The position numbers were made by a program, and so were the translations under genes. A DNA stretch of 15,596 nt, taken from an uncultured Lachnospiraceae bacterium (GTDB taxonomy: Bacteria; Bacillota; Clostridia; Lachnospirales; Lachnospiraceae). The notes under the pieces were generated by a model that did no database searches, was not told the DNA's origin, and worked only from the letters and a program-made list of their open reading frames with translations. Below, piece after piece: positions 14,255 to 15,596 of this stretch; position 1 is the stretch's first letter; each line of letters starts with the position of its first letter. The DNA is taken from NCBI GenBank assembly GCA_946611525.1, contig CAMODS010000010.1:1-15596 (forward strand), given 5' to 3'.

Positions 14255-15565
14255 TTATTTCTCTCCTATTATCTCCAGGATCTTTGCGGGCCTGTCCACC
14301 TTGTTTTTGGTAAAGCTGTAGGCTGACAGTACCTCTTCTTTTGCGGCAGCCACCTTTTTGGGATCGTTGCCGTAAACTGTGGCAAGTGACTCACCGGAAA
14401 TGATGGAATCACCCACCTTTTTATGCAGGACCACACCAACATTTAAGTCGATGCTGTCCTCCTTTGCAGCCCTGCCGCCACCGAGTACCATGGAGGCATG
14501 ACCTATCATCTCTGCGTTGATCTTTGCTACGTAGCCGTCACTTTCAGCAAAAATATCCTCCACCCGGGAAACATTTAAAAGGTCCCTCATGCGGGGCACA
14601 TCCTCGGGATTGCCGTTTTGGATGCGGATGAACTCGCAGAACTTGTCGTAAGCGCTGCCGTCGTCTATGACGCGGTTTAGCTTTTCAAGAGCCTCGTCAC
14701 GGGTATGGGCAACGCCGGATAAAAGCGCCAGCTGGCAGCCCAAAGCGTATACAACCTCCATCAGATCCTTGGGTCCCTCGCCACGGAGTGCATCAATAGC
14801 CTCGATCACCTCCAGGGTGTTGCCCACAGCGTAGCCCAAAGGCTCGTCCATATCGGTAAGCACGGCCGTTACTCTCCTGCCTGCAGCATTTCCGATATTT
14901 ACCATGGTCTCAGCAAGCTTTCTTGCATCCTCCTTGGTCTTCATAAATGCACCGCTTCCCACCTTTACGTCAAGTACGATAGCGTCTGCTCCGCTTGCCA
15001 GCTTTTTACTCATGATGGAGCTGGCGATAAGTGATATCTGATCCACCGTAGCCGTGGCATCACGGAGTGCGTAAAGCTTTTTATCACAGGGGGCAAGGTT
15101 TTTGGTCTGTCCCACCACTGAGATCTTGTGACGGGCCACGTTGTCAAAAAACTTGGTCTCAGAAATGGAAGTCCTAAAGCCGGGGAAAGCCTCAAGCTTG
15201 TCGATGGTGCCACCCGTATGTCCCAGGCCGCGGCCGGACATTTTTGCAAAGGGAAGACCAAGTGCAGCTATCATGGGTCCTATGACAAAGGTGGTCTTGT
15301 CTCCCACGCCTCCGGTACTGTGCTTGTCCACTTTTATCCCTTCGATGTCAGAAAGGTCCAGCATATCGCCGGATGCTGCCATGGCCATGGTAAGCTCAAA
15401 GGTCTCCTCGGTATCCATGCCCTTGAAGAAAATGGCCATCAAAAGTGCCGATATCTGATAGTCGGGTATGGAGCCGTCGGTGGCTCCCCTGACAAAATAC
15501 TGGATCTCCGCTTTGGAGAGTGCGATCCCCCTCTTCTTTTTTTCGATGATGTCATACATCCTCAT
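14255..15565 (-). CDS. pdp: Pyrimidine-nucleoside phosphorylase
   Basis: The enzyme splits uridine, thymidine or deoxyuridine with phosphate into base and (deoxy)ribose-1-phosphate, feeding pyrimidine salvage in the cytoplasm. It belongs to the thymidine/pyrimidine phosphorylase family of nucleoside phosphorylase class II. The signature SGRGLGHTGGTIDKLE lies at about residues 110-125, after the phosphate-binding segment KHSTGGVGDKT. The C-terminal biotin-carrier-like domain includes GVVLHKKVGD. With 436 residues it has normal length. Three ATGs are clustered at 15571, 15565 and 15559. I chose 15565 (MRMYDIIEKKKRG) because AAGGGGG at 15574-15580 is eight bases away and family members start MRMxDII; 15571 is too close to that site. 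The potassium- and uridine-tolerant Pdp form is more likely than strict thymidine phosphorylase (DeoA) in this group, but the sequence does not exclude the latter. It heads the operon visible here. Confidence 0.95.
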   Translation of the reverse strand: MRMYDIIEKKKRGIALSKAEIQYFVRGATDGSIPDYQISALLMAIFFKGMDTEETFELTMAMAASGDMLDLSDIEGIKVDKHSTGGVGDKTTFVIGPMIAALGLPFAKMSGRGLGHTGGTIDKLEAFPGFRTSISETKFFDNVARHKISVVGQTKNLAPCDKKLYALRDATATVDQISLIASSIMSKKLASGADAIVLDVKVGSGAFMKTKEDARKLAETMVNIGNAAGRRVTAVLTDMDEPLGYAVGNTLEVIEAIDALRGEGPKDLMEVVYALGCQLALLSGVAHTRDEALEKLNRVIDDGSAYDKFCEFIRIQNGNPEDVPRMRDLLNVSRVEDIFAESDGYVAKINAEMIGHASMVLGGGRAAKEDSIDLNVGVVLHKKVGDSIISGESLATVYGNDPKKVAAAKEEVLSAYSFTKNKVDRPAKILEIIGEK

Positions 15566-15587
15566 TTTCATATCCCCCTTTCTGTTT

Positions 15588-15596
15588 AGATCCTTC
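15588..15596 (-). repeat. Possible edge of another interspersed repeat copy upstream of pdp
   Basis: The last nine bases read GAAGGATCT on the minus strand, the same end found in the repeat copies near 4853 and 7174. The window stops here, so only the position upstream of a gene and the matching end support the call. Confidence 0.3.

Overview
This is a chromosomal segment of a Gram-positive, clostridial-type bacterium, most likely a Lachnospiraceae relative (Butyrivibrio/Roseburia-like). That placement is an inference from the low-to-mid GC content, the phoH - membrane HD protein - ybeY gene order, a DUF3048/YerB protein, a YtgP/SpoVB-type lipid flippase and a YvyF-type flagellar-region regulator. 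No rRNA or other phylogenetic marker is present. Every gene I can support is on the minus strand, so the window reads from right to left.

Right part (about 15.6 to 10.3 kb): a very tight operon with junctions of 2, 0, -4 and 5 bases. It encodes pyrimidine-nucleoside phosphorylase, a PhoH ATPase that starts at TTG, a membrane protein with a decayed HD domain where PgpH/YqfF usually lies, the YbeY rRNA endonuclease, and a membrane-anchored DUF3048 (YerB-like) protein. The core pairs RNA maturation (PhoH, YbeY) with a nucleoside salvage enzyme.

Middle part (about 10.3 to 5.4 kb): a MurJ/SpoVB-type flippase, a BaiN/HI0933-type flavoprotein and a COG2509-type FAD-dependent dehydrogenase. The three gaps of about 97 to 108 bases in front of these genes are filled almost entirely by one family of inverted, palindromic repeats whose core reads GTCATTCTGAGGG...GAAGAATC on one strand or the other. 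Two repeat copies supply the TAA stop codon of the preceding gene, and another supplies the best ribosome-binding sequence of the next gene.

Left part (about 5.4 to 0 kb): a small two-zinc-ribbon regulator of the YvyF/TIGR03826 type, with a promoter overlapped by a perfect 22-base palindrome; a six-TM protein with a degenerate GGDEF and an intact EAL domain (c-di-GMP phosphodiesterase); the 3' half of a STAS (anti-sigma-factor antagonist) gene directly after the EAL stop codon; and mutS with its own promoter. mutS runs off the left edge and probably lacks only its last codons.

The most unusual items are the repeat-filled gene junctions, the HD protein without its metal ligands, the severed STAS gene, and the operator-like palindrome. 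I found no CRISPR array, tRNA or rRNA, intact insertion sequence, or obvious new defence or biosynthetic system.
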